A DNA stretch of 64,000 nt, taken from NCBI GenBank assembly GCA_034436755.1, contig DAOTVB010000022.1, positions 1 to 64,000 on the forward strand, in the 5' to 3' direction. The notes below the pieces were generated by a model that had not been told where the DNA came from, made no database searches, and worked only from the letters and a program-made list of their open reading frames with translations. Of this stretch, positions 37,487 to 47,289 are shown one piece after another (position 1 is the stretch's first letter; each line of letters begins with the position of its first letter). Source of the DNA: CAKZQX01 sp034436755. Its GTDB lineage: Bacteria > Chloroflexota > Chloroflexia > Chloroflexales > Chloroflexaceae. The position numbers and the translations under genes were made by a program.

Positions 37487-40336
37487 TCAATCACTCCCAG
37501 TTACGATCATATTGGCCGTAGATGCGGGTGGCAACTCGTACACTGACTGACCGGGCAGCGAATAGGGCAGCGTAGATGCGATGAGCCGGGTGGCGGTGGC
37601 GGCATCAACGGCCCCCGAGAACCACCAGCCCTGCCCATAGTCACACTTGAGCAGTCTAAGCTGGGCAACCTGTTCGGTGGTCTCGGCACCTTCGGCGATA
37701 GCGTCTATGTTCAGCGAGCGCACCAGCGCCAGGATTGCCTGGATAATCTCGACATTCTCGCCATTCTTACCGATGCGGCTGACAAAGGAGCGGTCAATCT
37801 TCAGGGTGTTGATGGGAAACCGCTGCAGGTAACTCAACGAGGAATAGCCCGTACCAAAATCATCAATGGACAACTGCACCCCCAGGTCACGCAGTTTCTG
37901 GAGCCGGGTGATTGTGGCCTCGCCATGCTCCATAATCACACTCTCAGTAATTTCGACTTTGAGATAGCACGCCTCCAGGCCCGTCTCCCAGAGGGTCTGC
38001 CGGATCTGCTCGACCAGGTTCGGCTGCGCAAACTGCCGCCCGGAAATATTCACACTAATCGTCAGGGGGAGCGCCGCCGCAAACTGAATCTGCCACGCGC
38101 GCAACTGGTAGCATGCCTCACGCAATACCCAGTGCCCGATTGGAATGATCAGGCCGGTTTCCTCGGCGATCGGGATAAACTCATGCGGCGGAATAAACCC
38201 ACGCTGCGGATGCTCCCAGCGTACCAGCGCTTCAAACCCGGCGATGCGCCCGGTCTCCAGCGCAACGATGGGCTGATAGTAAACATGAAACTCGCGCCGG
38301 GCGATCGCCCGGCGCAGATCACCTTCCATCTGCAGCCGTTCCAGCACGCGCGCCCGCATTGACGTATCAAACACGGCATGACAGGCTTTCCCCAGGGCTT
38401 TCGCATGATACATCGCCGTATCGGCATCCCGGAGAATATCCTCAGTCTGTTCATATCCGGCACTGCCCAGAGCAATGCCAATGCTGGCCGAGGTAACCAC
38501 CTCCTGTCCCTGGAGCTCGAGTGGCACGCGCAACTCACTCTGGATGCGCCCGGCCACCCGCGTGGCATCATCCGAATCGGTAATGCCTTCCAGCAAGATG
38601 GTAAACTCATCGCCGCTAAGGCGGGCAACGGTATCACGCGTTTGCAAACAGCGCTCCAGTCGCCGCGCGAATGCGACCAGCAGTTGATCACCGGCAGTAT
38701 GCCCCAGGCTGTCATTAATCAGCTTAAAGCGATCAATGTCCAGGAAGAGTACCGCAAATTGATACTCCTGCGTCTGACGCGCCTGCGCCATCGCCCGCTC
38801 CAGGCGATCCAGGAAGAGTGCCCGGTTGGGCAGGCCCGTTAACCCATCATAGAGCGCACCGTGAAGCAACTGCGCTTCCGCCAGCTTCCGATCCGTGATA
38901 TCCGTGAGGGAACCGGCCATGCGTGTCACCTGGCCCGCCGCATCCCGCACGGCCACGCCCCGGCAGAGCATCCAGCGGTACACGCCATCCCGATGCTGCA
39001 TCCGATGCTCATTCTCGAAGTGGGTAATCAGTCCTTTAAAATGAGCCGCCAGATGCACCTGCACCCGTTCCAGATCATCCCGGTGGATGCGTCCAAACCA
39101 CTCATCCGGACTGCTGCCGAGGGACTGTTCACTCCAGCCCAGCATGGACTTCCAGCGCGGCGAAAAGTAGACCTGATTGGTCCGCAGATCCCAGTCCCAC
39201 AGACCATCATTTGCGCCCTGTGCCGCCAGCGCATACCGCTCCTCACTCTCGCGTAGCGCCACAGCCGCCTGCCGGTCCGCTGTAATGTCGCGGAAGACGA
39301 CCACACCGCCAATCGTGCGCCCCGATTTATTCTTGAGTGGATATGCCGTAGCACTTAACCACTTGCCCGCTTCCCAATCAATGTGTTGCACAAAGATCTC
39401 GGTGGCTGTTACAACTTCGCCACGTAACGCCCGGGCCAGCGGTAACATATCGGGCGGGTAGGGTGTTACCATATCCGTCTGGTAAAAGTGGGTTGAACCA
39501 CGCCAGCACCGATTGGACAGTTCCACCGGATCAAGTTGCAAGATCTGTTCGGCCGCCGGGTTGAGATGTAGCAACGCAGCATTTTCATCGACAACAACCA
39601 CGCCATCATCCAGGCTATGGAGAATGGAGCAGAGGATCTGCGTCTCCCGGCGTAGCGCCTCCTCGGACTGCGTCAACTCCTGCGCACGCTGCTCGGCGGC
39701 GGCACTACGCTCGGCGACCTGCTGCTCAAGGGTGGTATTCAGCCGCTTGAGTTCCGCTTCCGCCTGGCGGCGCTCGGCATGGGCTACTTCCAGCGCATCC
39801 AGGATGCCGATGATGGTCGCATGCCGGTCGGTTCTCACATCCGGATCAGGCAGATGGAGCAGCGCACCGGGCCGATCGGCACAATAAGGCTGCTGCGCAT
39901 CACGATTCAGTTGTACCAGGCGCGTAAGCAGCGTGGTCTGCTCCTGTTCGCGCAAGCGCTTCTTTTCCAGGCTGGCACTGACGCGCGCATTGAGCAACAC
40001 CACATTAAACGGCTTGAAAAGATAATCCTCCGCACCCAGTTCAATACAGCGGGCCACGCTCTCGACATCAAGTCGCGCGGATAGCACCACCACCGGGATA
40101 TGGCACAGGGCCGGTTCGGTATTGAAATATTCCAGAAACTGGTAGCCATCCATCTCCGGCATCATAATGTCAAGCAAAATAAGATCGACCGGCTGCGCAT
40201 GCAGCAGCTTCAGGGCATCTGCGCCACCAGTTACGGCAATGACCGTATATCCCAGTCGCCGCAACCAGCGGGAGAGCAGTTCCCGATTATCCTCGTTATC
40301 ATCCACTACAAGCACAGTTCCCGACACATGCTGCAT
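37487..40336 (-). CDS. Response regulator with PAS, GGDEF and EAL output
   Basis: A 949-residue output protein. The receiver domain (about 1-125) has LVVDDNEDN and the phosphoacceptor Asp in LILLDIMMPEMDG. A coiled coil and two PAS domains (about 240-490) follow. The GGDEF domain (about 500-660) has the variant ARLSGDEFTILL, and the I-site position reads QTRD instead of RxxD, so product feedback is probably lost. The EAL domain (about 670-925) has FEALVRWEHP, DDFGTGYSSL and LKIDRSF, intact. Net activity could be either sign. Start ATG 40336 follows GGAGGT; the gene lies 20 bases downstream of a histidine kinase gene. Confidence 0.92.
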   Translation of the reverse strand: MQHVSGTVLVVDDNEDNRELLSRWLRRLGYTVIAVTGGADALKLLHAQPVDLILLDIMMPEMDGYQFLEYFNTEPALCHIPVVVLSARLDVESVARCIELGAEDYLFKPFNVVLLNARVSASLEKKRLREQEQTTLLTRLVQLNRDAQQPYCADRPGALLHLPDPDVRTDRHATIIGILDALEVAHAERRQAEAELKRLNTTLEQQVAERSAAAEQRAQELTQSEEALRRETQILCSILHSLDDGVVVVDENAALLHLNPAAEQILQLDPVELSNRCWRGSTHFYQTDMVTPYPPDMLPLARALRGEVVTATEIFVQHIDWEAGKWLSATAYPLKNKSGRTIGGVVVFRDITADRQAAVALRESEERYALAAQGANDGLWDWDLRTNQVYFSPRWKSMLGWSEQSLGSSPDEWFGRIHRDDLERVQVHLAAHFKGLITHFENEHRMQHRDGVYRWMLCRGVAVRDAAGQVTRMAGSLTDITDRKLAEAQLLHGALYDGLTGLPNRALFLDRLERAMAQARQTQEYQFAVLFLDIDRFKLINDSLGHTAGDQLLVAFARRLERCLQTRDTVARLSGDEFTILLEGITDSDDATRVAGRIQSELRVPLELQGQEVVTSASIGIALGSAGYEQTEDILRDADTAMYHAKALGKACHAVFDTSMRARVLERLQMEGDLRRAIARREFHVYYQPIVALETGRIAGFEALVRWEHPQRGFIPPHEFIPIAEETGLIIPIGHWVLREACYQLRAWQIQFAAALPLTISVNISGRQFAQPNLVEQIRQTLWETGLEACYLKVEITESVIMEHGEATITRLQKLRDLGVQLSIDDFGTGYSSLSYLQRFPINTLKIDRSFVSRIGKNGENVEIIQAILALVRSLNIDAIAEGAETTEQVAQLRLLKCDYGQGWWFSGAVDAATATRLIASTLPYSLPGQSVYELPPASTANMIVTGSD

Positions 40337-40356
40337 AGTTATACCTCCTGGAGATG

Positions 40357-42222
40357 TCAGGTCTTCTGATCAGGTTGGCGCAACTGCGGTACGCCGGCAT
40401 CTCGTACTGCCGCCGTTGTGCCTGCGGCTAACTGGGGTAATGCCGGTATCTCGGTCGGCGCTGATGTCGCCGGAGATGCGCTCACCTGCGCGGGCAAACA
40501 CACGGTAAAGGTTGATCCTACGCCAACACTGCTTGTCACATGAATGCTCCCCCCCATTAACTGACACAGTCGGCGGCTGAGTGCCAGCCCCAGCCCGGCG
40601 CCACTATACTTGCGCGTGGTGGAGGGATCGCCCTGGGTGAACACATGGAACAGCGCGTCGACCTGATCGGGCGACATACCGATCCCCGTATCGGTGACGC
40701 GAAAGATAACCCATGCCTGTTTCGCGTCGAGCTCATGGGTAACATGCAGCGTTATGCGGCCATGCTCCGTAAACTTGGCGGCGTTACTCAGCAGATTGAG
40801 CAGGATCTGGCGCACCCGGGTGACATCCGCATGCATGGTCCCGGTCTCCGGCGCACACTGCACCTCCAGAACATTGGCCTGCTTGTCAACCAGGGGTTGC
40901 ACGGTCTCGACCAGCGCCGTCACCAGGTCGGTAACGAGAAATGTCTCGATCGAGATCTCCATCCGGCCGGCTTCGATCTTAGAGAGATCCAGAATATCGC
41001 TAATCAGCGCCAGCAGATGCGCCCCCGCCATATTGATCCGCTCCAGATCCCGGATCATTTCCGTGTAGTGCAGATCGCGGGCCTCTTCCTGGAGTAGTTC
41101 GCTGTAGCCAATAATGGCGTTTAACGGTGTGCGTAACTCATGGCTCATATTGGCAAGAAAGGCACTCTTGGCCCGGTTGGCCGCTTCGGCGTCTTCTTTG
41201 GCCTGGTTCAGTTCGGTGATATCGCGCAACACAATCAGGCGGCCCGTCAGACGACCGGCACGATCATGCAGCGGCGAGATGCGCAGATCGAAGTTATGCC
41301 GGCCGTCTTCCATATCTAGCGACAGCAGATCGCGCGTGGTTGTTACATCCATGTAGCGCTGAATCAGGTCGGGACGGTGCGCCAGCAGGTACGTTGCCGG
41401 TTGCCCAATAATTGTATGCGCCGGACGGCGCAGGATCTGGCAACCCGCCGGGTTGACATCAACCACGCGCTCCTGGGCATCCACCACAAACACACCGTCG
41501 CTCATGCTTTCGAGGACCGCATCACGCGCCACGGGGACAATATCCAGCAACCGGAACCGAAAGAGTCCCCATGCCAGGGCCACTCCGGAGAGCGTCAGGG
41601 CCAGCGGTGTCAGATCGATGTAGGGCAGGGGACTGAGACCGGCGAGGGAGATAATGTTGCTGATCCAGGGGGCGAAGATGCCCAGCAGCAATGTACTCAC
41701 CTGGCCGCGATAGAGCTGGGGGGAACGTAGGAGCGCCCGGATCAGTAGAATTGTGCTCAGCAGGAGCAGGATATAGGCATAGAGCGCATGCAGCCAGAAC
41801 GCCGGGCCGTGGGTGACATTCCACAGGGTAAAGACCTCACCCGGCACCAGGTGAACGTCTGTCCAGAACAGGTGATGCAGATCATTGGTCCAGAGCAGCA
41901 CTTCTACCAGCAGCGGCTCAATCGCCAGCAGCCGCACCGTCCGCCGGGTCAGCCAGCGCGCCCGACCGGTGTATTGCAAGACAAATGCCAGCAATGCCGC
42001 CGGAACCAGCGTAATACCAATATATGTCAGTCGGGACCAGAATTGTTTAGCGGGGATATCGCTGCTGAGGAGCACCAGCGCGTCGGTCAGGGACCAGATC
42101 ACAACGGCCAGCATCAGGCAGATAAACGGCACGGCGCCGGGGGCAGCCCGATAGCGCCATGCAAAGATGGCGAGAATGGCCGATACGGTCGCGCCGATAA
42201 TGAGAAGAACGATGTACTGCAT
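40357..42222 (-). CDS. Histidine kinase with multi-helix membrane sensor and PAS domain
   Basis: A 621-residue membrane kinase. The N-terminal 220 or so residues hold about seven hydrophobic helices, similar to the 7TM histidine-kinase sensor type. A PAS domain follows (about 225-345), then a HisKA dimerisation domain with NMSHELRTPLNAI (phospho-His) and the ATPase with NLLSNAAKF (N box), VTDTGIGM and GAGLGLALSRRL. Start ATG 42222 gives the first membrane helix; the frame extends to 42609 into the neighbouring gene, without a ribosome site. It is followed after 20 bases by the REC-PAS-GGDEF-EAL gene, its probable partner. Confidence 0.9.
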   Translation of the reverse strand: MQYIVLLIIGATVSAILAIFAWRYRAAPGAVPFICLMLAVVIWSLTDALVLLSSDIPAKQFWSRLTYIGITLVPAALLAFVLQYTGRARWLTRRTVRLLAIEPLLVEVLLWTNDLHHLFWTDVHLVPGEVFTLWNVTHGPAFWLHALYAYILLLLSTILLIRALLRSPQLYRGQVSTLLLGIFAPWISNIISLAGLSPLPYIDLTPLALTLSGVALAWGLFRFRLLDIVPVARDAVLESMSDGVFVVDAQERVVDVNPAGCQILRRPAHTIIGQPATYLLAHRPDLIQRYMDVTTTRDLLSLDMEDGRHNFDLRISPLHDRAGRLTGRLIVLRDITELNQAKEDAEAANRAKSAFLANMSHELRTPLNAIIGYSELLQEEARDLHYTEMIRDLERINMAGAHLLALISDILDLSKIEAGRMEISIETFLVTDLVTALVETVQPLVDKQANVLEVQCAPETGTMHADVTRVRQILLNLLSNAAKFTEHGRITLHVTHELDAKQAWVIFRVTDTGIGMSPDQVDALFHVFTQGDPSTTRKYSGAGLGLALSRRLCQLMGGSIHVTSSVGVGSTFTVCLPAQVSASPATSAPTEIPALPQLAAGTTAAVRDAGVPQLRQPDQKT

Positions 42223-42301
42223 TGTCACGCACCATAACCTGAAGCATATCAGGCAAAAAATACATTGAATAACCGGATGAACCGGAAGTTGTAAGCTGCC
42301 C

Positions 42302-43963
42302 CTAGACTTCCAACTCAAGCATCCGCTCCGGCGGCTCTGTGGTTGCCTGGGACACCGGAATCGTAAAACAGAATGTCGTTCCCTCACCCGGTGTGCTGGT
42401 AAACCAGATGCGCCCCCCCTGCTGCTCAACCAGATGCCGGGTAATATGCAGTCCCAGTCCAGTGCCGGGTATGTTGGCAATGTCCTGCCCACTTCCCCGG
42501 AAAAATTTGCCGAAAATCTGGGGCTGATCCTCCAGGCTGATACCATAGCCACTATCCTGAACTGACAGGCGCACAACTTCCTGGGCGTGCAGCGTATCCG
42601 GGCGGTCAATCACATGTTCGGCATGAATATTAATTTCACCACCATGCGGAGTATACTTATAGGCATTGCTGACCAGGTTAGAAATAACCTGTGTCAGCCG
42701 GGTGCGATCGCCCCATACCAGCGGCAGATCGACGGCCACATCCAGCAGCAGCACCTGCTCATTCGCGGCGATCTGCGTACGGGTGGAATGGAGGGCCGCT
42801 TCGACCACCGTACTAACAGCCAGCGCCTCCGGTTCCAGTTTAAGATGCCCCGACTCAATCCGCGAGATATCGGCTAGATCGGAAACCAGGGTAATCATCA
42901 GATCGACATTGGTTCGAATCGCCTGCAAAAACTCCGTCTGCGTATCAGTTATTGCACCGGCAATCCCAGTTATCAGAATATCCGTGTAACCGCGAATAGC
43001 GGTCATTGGCGTTTTGAGTTCATGGGTAGAAAACGAAACAAACTCACTCTTGGCAATATTTGCCGCCTGTACTGCAGCATAGAGTTGCGCATTGGCAATG
43101 GCAATTGCCGCATGATCACTCAGGCGCGACAAAAATGCCATAATCTCATCGGTACACTGGCGCTCGGTGTGGCTCTCCAATACAATCAGGCCAATCACAT
43201 CGTTTTCCCGGCAGAGTGGCAAAACAACCTGGCACACGGCGGAGGGAACGAGCCCGGCACCATTGTGATTATACGTGTGTGGCGGTATATGCTGCCGTTG
43301 CGGCTGCCCGGTTGCAATCGCCGCCTGCACCGCCGGTATGTCGCCGGAGGACAGCATGGGTTGCTCAGTTGTAGTATCCATGCTATACCCCTCGGACGCC
43401 ATGATTCGGATACCATCCGCCTCGACTGCGCCGATCAGCCCTGCATCGGCCCCTGACCGACGAATGGCCCACTCCAGCGTCAAGGCCATGGCCCGGTCCA
43501 CATCCAGGCTGGCGTTCAACTCACGGTCAATACGTTGAATGATTTGCAACTCTTCCAGATATGCCTGCTGCTGATCATGCAGGCATTTTTTCTCCAGACA
43601 GGCGTTGATCCGGGCCCGAAGCAGCGTTGCGTTAAATGGTTTGGTAAGATAGTCCTCTGCGCCCAGGTCAATACAGCGAATGACACTATCAAACTCATTC
43701 AGGGCCGAGATGACAATCACTGGAATATGCCGCAGCAGATCATCGGCCTTGAGCTTCGCCAGTACTTCGTAACCGCTGATATCCGGCATCATGATGTCTA
43801 GCAGCACCAGATCAACCGGCTGACTCTGCAGCAGCGCTATGGCCGCATGACCATGGGCGGCAGTCACAACCATGTAATTCAGGCGGCACACATAGCGGCC
43901 AAGTAACTCAAGATTATCCGCATTGTCATCGACAATTAGTATAACTTGCTGTTCTGGCTTCAT
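42302..43963 (-). CDS. Hybrid sensor: receiver, GAF and histidine kinase
   Basis: A 553-residue soluble protein. The receiver domain (about 1-125) has ILIVDDNADNLELL and LVLLDIMMPDISG. A GAF domain (about 155-310) follows, then HisKA with FSTHELKTPMTAI and an ATPase with NLVSNAYKY, VQDSGYGIS and GTGLGLHITRHL. The N-terminal receiver makes it a candidate relay between other kinases and its own kinase core. ATG 43963 has GGAAGAGA about 9 bases upstream; the frame runs on to 44254 through a simple-sequence tract and is unlikely to be coding there. It lies between two other kinase genes on the same strand. Confidence 0.9.
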   Translation of the reverse strand: MKPEQQVILIVDDNADNLELLGRYVCRLNYMVVTAAHGHAAIALLQSQPVDLVLLDIMMPDISGYEVLAKLKADDLLRHIPVIVISALNEFDSVIRCIDLGAEDYLTKPFNATLLRARINACLEKKCLHDQQQAYLEELQIIQRIDRELNASLDVDRAMALTLEWAIRRSGADAGLIGAVEADGIRIMASEGYSMDTTTEQPMLSSGDIPAVQAAIATGQPQRQHIPPHTYNHNGAGLVPSAVCQVVLPLCRENDVIGLIVLESHTERQCTDEIMAFLSRLSDHAAIAIANAQLYAAVQAANIAKSEFVSFSTHELKTPMTAIRGYTDILITGIAGAITDTQTEFLQAIRTNVDLMITLVSDLADISRIESGHLKLEPEALAVSTVVEAALHSTRTQIAANEQVLLLDVAVDLPLVWGDRTRLTQVISNLVSNAYKYTPHGGEINIHAEHVIDRPDTLHAQEVVRLSVQDSGYGISLEDQPQIFGKFFRGSGQDIANIPGTGLGLHITRHLVEQQGGRIWFTSTPGEGTTFCFTIPVSQATTEPPERMLELEV

Positions 43964-43997
43964 TCGGCTATCTCTTCCATATTTGTAACTATACGAG

Positions 43998-44076
43998 AAC
44001 AAAGAACAAAGAAACAGAGAACAGCGTGCATCTGGAGCACTGTGTTGAACAAGCGGTCTATTGTCTGTTCTTTGTT
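43998..44076. repeat. Simple-sequence inverted repeat between two kinase genes
   Basis: An AACAAAGAACA tract (43998-44008, continuing as AAGAAACAGAGAACAG) is complementary to TGTTCTTTGTT at 44066-44076. It fills much of the 306-base gap between the two kinase genes. It is similar in style to the AACTCAAAAC tract between rpoB and rpoC and to the AGAACAGAGAAC tract at 26270-26300. Confidence 0.6.
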
Positions 44077-44269
44077 GGTCTGTTCGTTCTATGAGACGCG
44101 TTACGCGACCACTGGTGTGGAAACGGATATCGTCCCGGCAAACAGACCCGTCCTCTGCTGCTGCAGACGACGGCGGCATTGCATCTGGTGAAACTGCCCG
44201 GTTTAGCCCGGTTTGATTGTCCATTGCATAACGCGTGTACCCAACAATCAGCACGCAACGCTCCCCAAA

Positions 44270-46519
44270 TCAGGACCAGGAGAGATCCTCATCGGCATGG
44301 GTTGCCGTGCCATTAACCGCCGGCTCGGATGCGGCAACCTCGGCGGGCAACGACACAACAAAGGTTGAACCCGCTCCGACCTGACTCATAACGCTAATCT
44401 CCCCCCCCAGCAACCGGCACAACCGGCGGCTCAACGCCAGGCCCAGACCGGTGCCCCCATACTTGCGGTTAGTCGTCGGATCACCCTGCACAAAATCTTC
44501 AAACAGTTGCTTAAGCTGTTCGGGCGCAATACCGACGCCGGTATCGCTCACTTGAAAGTCCAGCCGATCTACCCCGGTATCCTCGGTATCGCGGGTCACC
44601 GCCAGTGTGATGGTTCCCTGCTCGGTAAACTTCCCGGCATTACTCAGCAGATTGAGCAGTATCTGGCGAAGCTTTACCGGATCGCTATGCATGCTCCCCA
44701 CCCCATCATCCACCGCAAGCTGCAGCGTATTTGCATTCTTATCGATCAGCGGGCGCGTGGTTGTCACCACTTCATCAATCAGGGTGGCGACGCTGAAGGT
44801 CTCCAGATTGAGTGGCATCTTGCCCGCTTCGATCTTTGAGAGGTCCAGAATATCACTAATCAACGACAGGAGATGCGTACCAGCCAGACGGATGCGCTCA
44901 ACGTCGTGGATAATATCGGCATACTCCATCTGGCGGGCCTCAGAGCGGAGCAACTCGCTATAGCCAATGATGGTAGTCAGAGGCGTACGCAGTTCGTGGG
45001 TCATATTGGCCAGAAATATACTCTTGGCCCGATTGGACGACTCGGCGGCTTCTTTGGCCCAGTGGAGCGATGCCTCGGCCTGCTTCCAGGCGGTGATATC
45101 CCGGGCAATCACCTGAACGGCCGGTCGGTTCTCGTAGGTGAACGGCATCCCGCTGACTTCAACATCAATGACCGTTCCATCCAGCCGGATGAACTGTTCG
45201 GCGATAGGGGCAACCTCCGTTTGCGTCGCATTCATATGTTGCAGGCGCTCGGCAACCAGCGGGCGGCTGTCAGGATGCACAAAATCCATAATCGGTCTCC
45301 CGATGAGCTCTTCGGGGCGTTCCGCGCCCAACAACCGCGCCCCAGCCGGATTGATAAAGACGAGCCGTTCGTCGCTATGAATAGCGATCAGGTCCGGGTC
45401 AAGTTCGACCAGTTGGCGGTAGCGCGCTTCACTGGCGCGCAGTTGCTGCTGGGAATGCTCCAGCATTGTCAGCATACCATTGATCGACGTTCCCAGGCCG
45501 GCGATCTCGTCCGCGCCGGGGATCGTGACCCGTCCGGACGGCGTGCCACTGGCAGCAATCTGGTTAACCCCACGATTCAGCCGGATCAGGCGGGACAACA
45601 CTGACTGTTCCAACAGGCCGACAGTCACCAGGCCAAACACCAGGCTGATCGCCAGGAGTGAGAAGAGCAGATAGCGCAACGTTACCACTCCCTGAGCCGC
45701 GATATCACGTTCATGTTCGGCACGCAGCAGCAAGATCGGTTCACCCTGAATATTCTCCAGCAGCGTGTAGCCGGCAATGAACTGATCATTTAATGGTTGA
45801 ACGAAAACTGCCGGAGCATTTCCCAGATTCAGCAGCGCGGCCTGGGCCTGCTGGAAATCGGCCGGCAATGCATCCGCATCCAGAGGCAGGATGGTCAGCG
45901 GAATATGCGTAATCTCGGACAGGCGCGCAACTTCGGGAGCGCTCAGCGAACGCCCCATGATCAATGTACCCCGAGGCGGGCCATCATCGGTGCTGGTCAG
46001 GATCGGACGGGCCGCGATCAGCATCGGGCCGTCGGGCAGCAACATAAACCCGGTTGCAGGCTCTGCCGCAGCACTATGCTTGAGCAGGAATGCCGGCGCG
46101 GTAGGCCGGTCAAAGTCCTGAAAGGACGGCGGGACCGGCATCGACTGCTCGGTCAAAACGTCAAACGCTTTCCCAAAAACAACGTCACCCGACGGATCAA
46201 CCAGCAAAATAAGACAGAGACGATTGCTGATCAACATCTCGTCAACATAGTTGGCAGTGATATAGTCCGCGTTCACGTCCGGGGAAGTCATAAATGCATA
46301 GGTGTCGTCCCAGGCGGCATAGTCATGCGTAATCCGATTGAGCGAGGTCAGATCATTGTTGAGGGTACTTCTGGCCCGCTCCACATGCCGATCCATATAT
46401 CGGGCTTCTAGTTGGGTAAAACTGCGCAGCAGAATAACATGCAAGGCGACATAGAGCAGGGTGACCAGTCCCACCATTGCAAAACCCAGGGAAAGCAACG
46501 TTTTCCGACGCAGTGTCAT
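44270..46519 (-). CDS. CHASE4-HAMP-PAS sensor histidine kinase
   Basis: A 749-residue membrane kinase. A first membrane helix (about 10-30) precedes an extracellular CHASE4 domain (about 35-290) recognisable by THDYAAWDDTY. A second membrane helix (about 295-318) is followed by a HAMP linker (to about 370), a PAS domain (about 385-505), HisKA with FLANMTHELRTPLTTI, and an ATPase with NLLSNAGKF, VSDTGVGI and GTGLGLALSRRL. It is the first gene of a minus-strand series of three kinases and one c-di-GMP response regulator. ATG 46519 follows GGAAGCG; the longer frame to 46576 lacks one. The ligand is unknown. Confidence 0.92.
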   Translation of the reverse strand: MTLRRKTLLSLGFAMVGLVTLLYVALHVILLRSFTQLEARYMDRHVERARSTLNNDLTSLNRITHDYAAWDDTYAFMTSPDVNADYITANYVDEMLISNRLCLILLVDPSGDVVFGKAFDVLTEQSMPVPPSFQDFDRPTAPAFLLKHSAAAEPATGFMLLPDGPMLIAARPILTSTDDGPPRGTLIMGRSLSAPEVARLSEITHIPLTILPLDADALPADFQQAQAALLNLGNAPAVFVQPLNDQFIAGYTLLENIQGEPILLLRAEHERDIAAQGVVTLRYLLFSLLAISLVFGLVTVGLLEQSVLSRLIRLNRGVNQIAASGTPSGRVTIPGADEIAGLGTSINGMLTMLEHSQQQLRASEARYRQLVELDPDLIAIHSDERLVFINPAGARLLGAERPEELIGRPIMDFVHPDSRPLVAERLQHMNATQTEVAPIAEQFIRLDGTVIDVEVSGMPFTYENRPAVQVIARDITAWKQAEASLHWAKEAAESSNRAKSIFLANMTHELRTPLTTIIGYSELLRSEARQMEYADIIHDVERIRLAGTHLLSLISDILDLSKIEAGKMPLNLETFSVATLIDEVVTTTRPLIDKNANTLQLAVDDGVGSMHSDPVKLRQILLNLLSNAGKFTEQGTITLAVTRDTEDTGVDRLDFQVSDTGVGIAPEQLKQLFEDFVQGDPTTNRKYGGTGLGLALSRRLCRLLGGEISVMSQVGAGSTFVVSLPAEVAASEPAVNGTATHADEDLSWS

Positions 46520-46576
46520 AGGTTCGCTTCCTTTACATAGCAATCCTGCGTGAAGTGGAGGTTCGTCTTCAAACAA

Positions 46577-47226
46577 CCACTATCACTATGCATCACCTGA
46601 AGACAGACCTTCATAGTCTCTATCCCTCAGTTCGTATTGCTATAGCCGCCATCAGACATGGATCATTATGTCACTATACGTGCATAAATGCTGCTATGCG
46701 GAACCCAGACCGGAGAAGAAAGCCGTCTGTATCAACTCCGTGAGAATACCTATAAATATCGTTAAAATAGCAAGAACGTTGCAATGTATTTTCGTTGCTA
46801 ATGTTCCTGTATACTCTTCATTATACGGGAGTGATGCAAGTACGTCTATGTTTAGATGTTACATTTATAGTATAACTCTTTCTATTTCCATAAAGTTACC
46901 CAGATACCACCCATATATCAACATCTACGGAGAATCGCTTGAACCTGGCGTTCCCTGGGTAAACTATCACGTACCGGATCGGCGACCCGGTGTACTATGC
47001 GTTTTCTTTATACTCATTTTTAGGATATTCTGCCTTTCCCGGTCAAATGTAGTTAAAAAGCGGTTGAAGCAGCACATCTTCCCAACCAGGCCGGTATATC
47101 TGCAAACGACGCTTGACAAAAGAGTCGCCTTCAGCCACCATATGTCAGGCGGGGAAATACGCCCCAACCGGATAGTGCTGGAAGAAATAGCGGCAACGAT
47201 CCCCATAAATCATTCCCAATAGATCT
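46577..47226. other. A/T-richer non-coding divergent region before cobU
   Basis: These 650 bases between the divergent kinase operon and cobU are clearly richer in A/T than their surroundings, particularly 46740-46910. Frames here (for example a long one on the plus strand from 46668) have no family resemblance or proper codon bias. A TTGACA stands at 47113-47118 without a well-spaced -10. I see no RNA gene. It probably holds the promoters of both flanking transcripts. Confidence 0.5.
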
Positions 47227-47289
47227 ATGTATCAGGAATCTCTTCCGCCAGACTATGAACAGGCTCTCTTTTTGCTTATGGAATTATCA

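Noticed and set aside
42223..42609. Upstream extension of the 7TM kinase gene by 129 codons
   Set aside because: It overlaps the end of the preceding kinase gene and precedes the natural first membrane helix; no ribosome site.
46668..47222. A 184-codon open frame in the A/T-rich gap before cobU
   Set aside because: No family resemblance, codon use unlike neighbouring genes, and no ribosome site; treated as non-coding.
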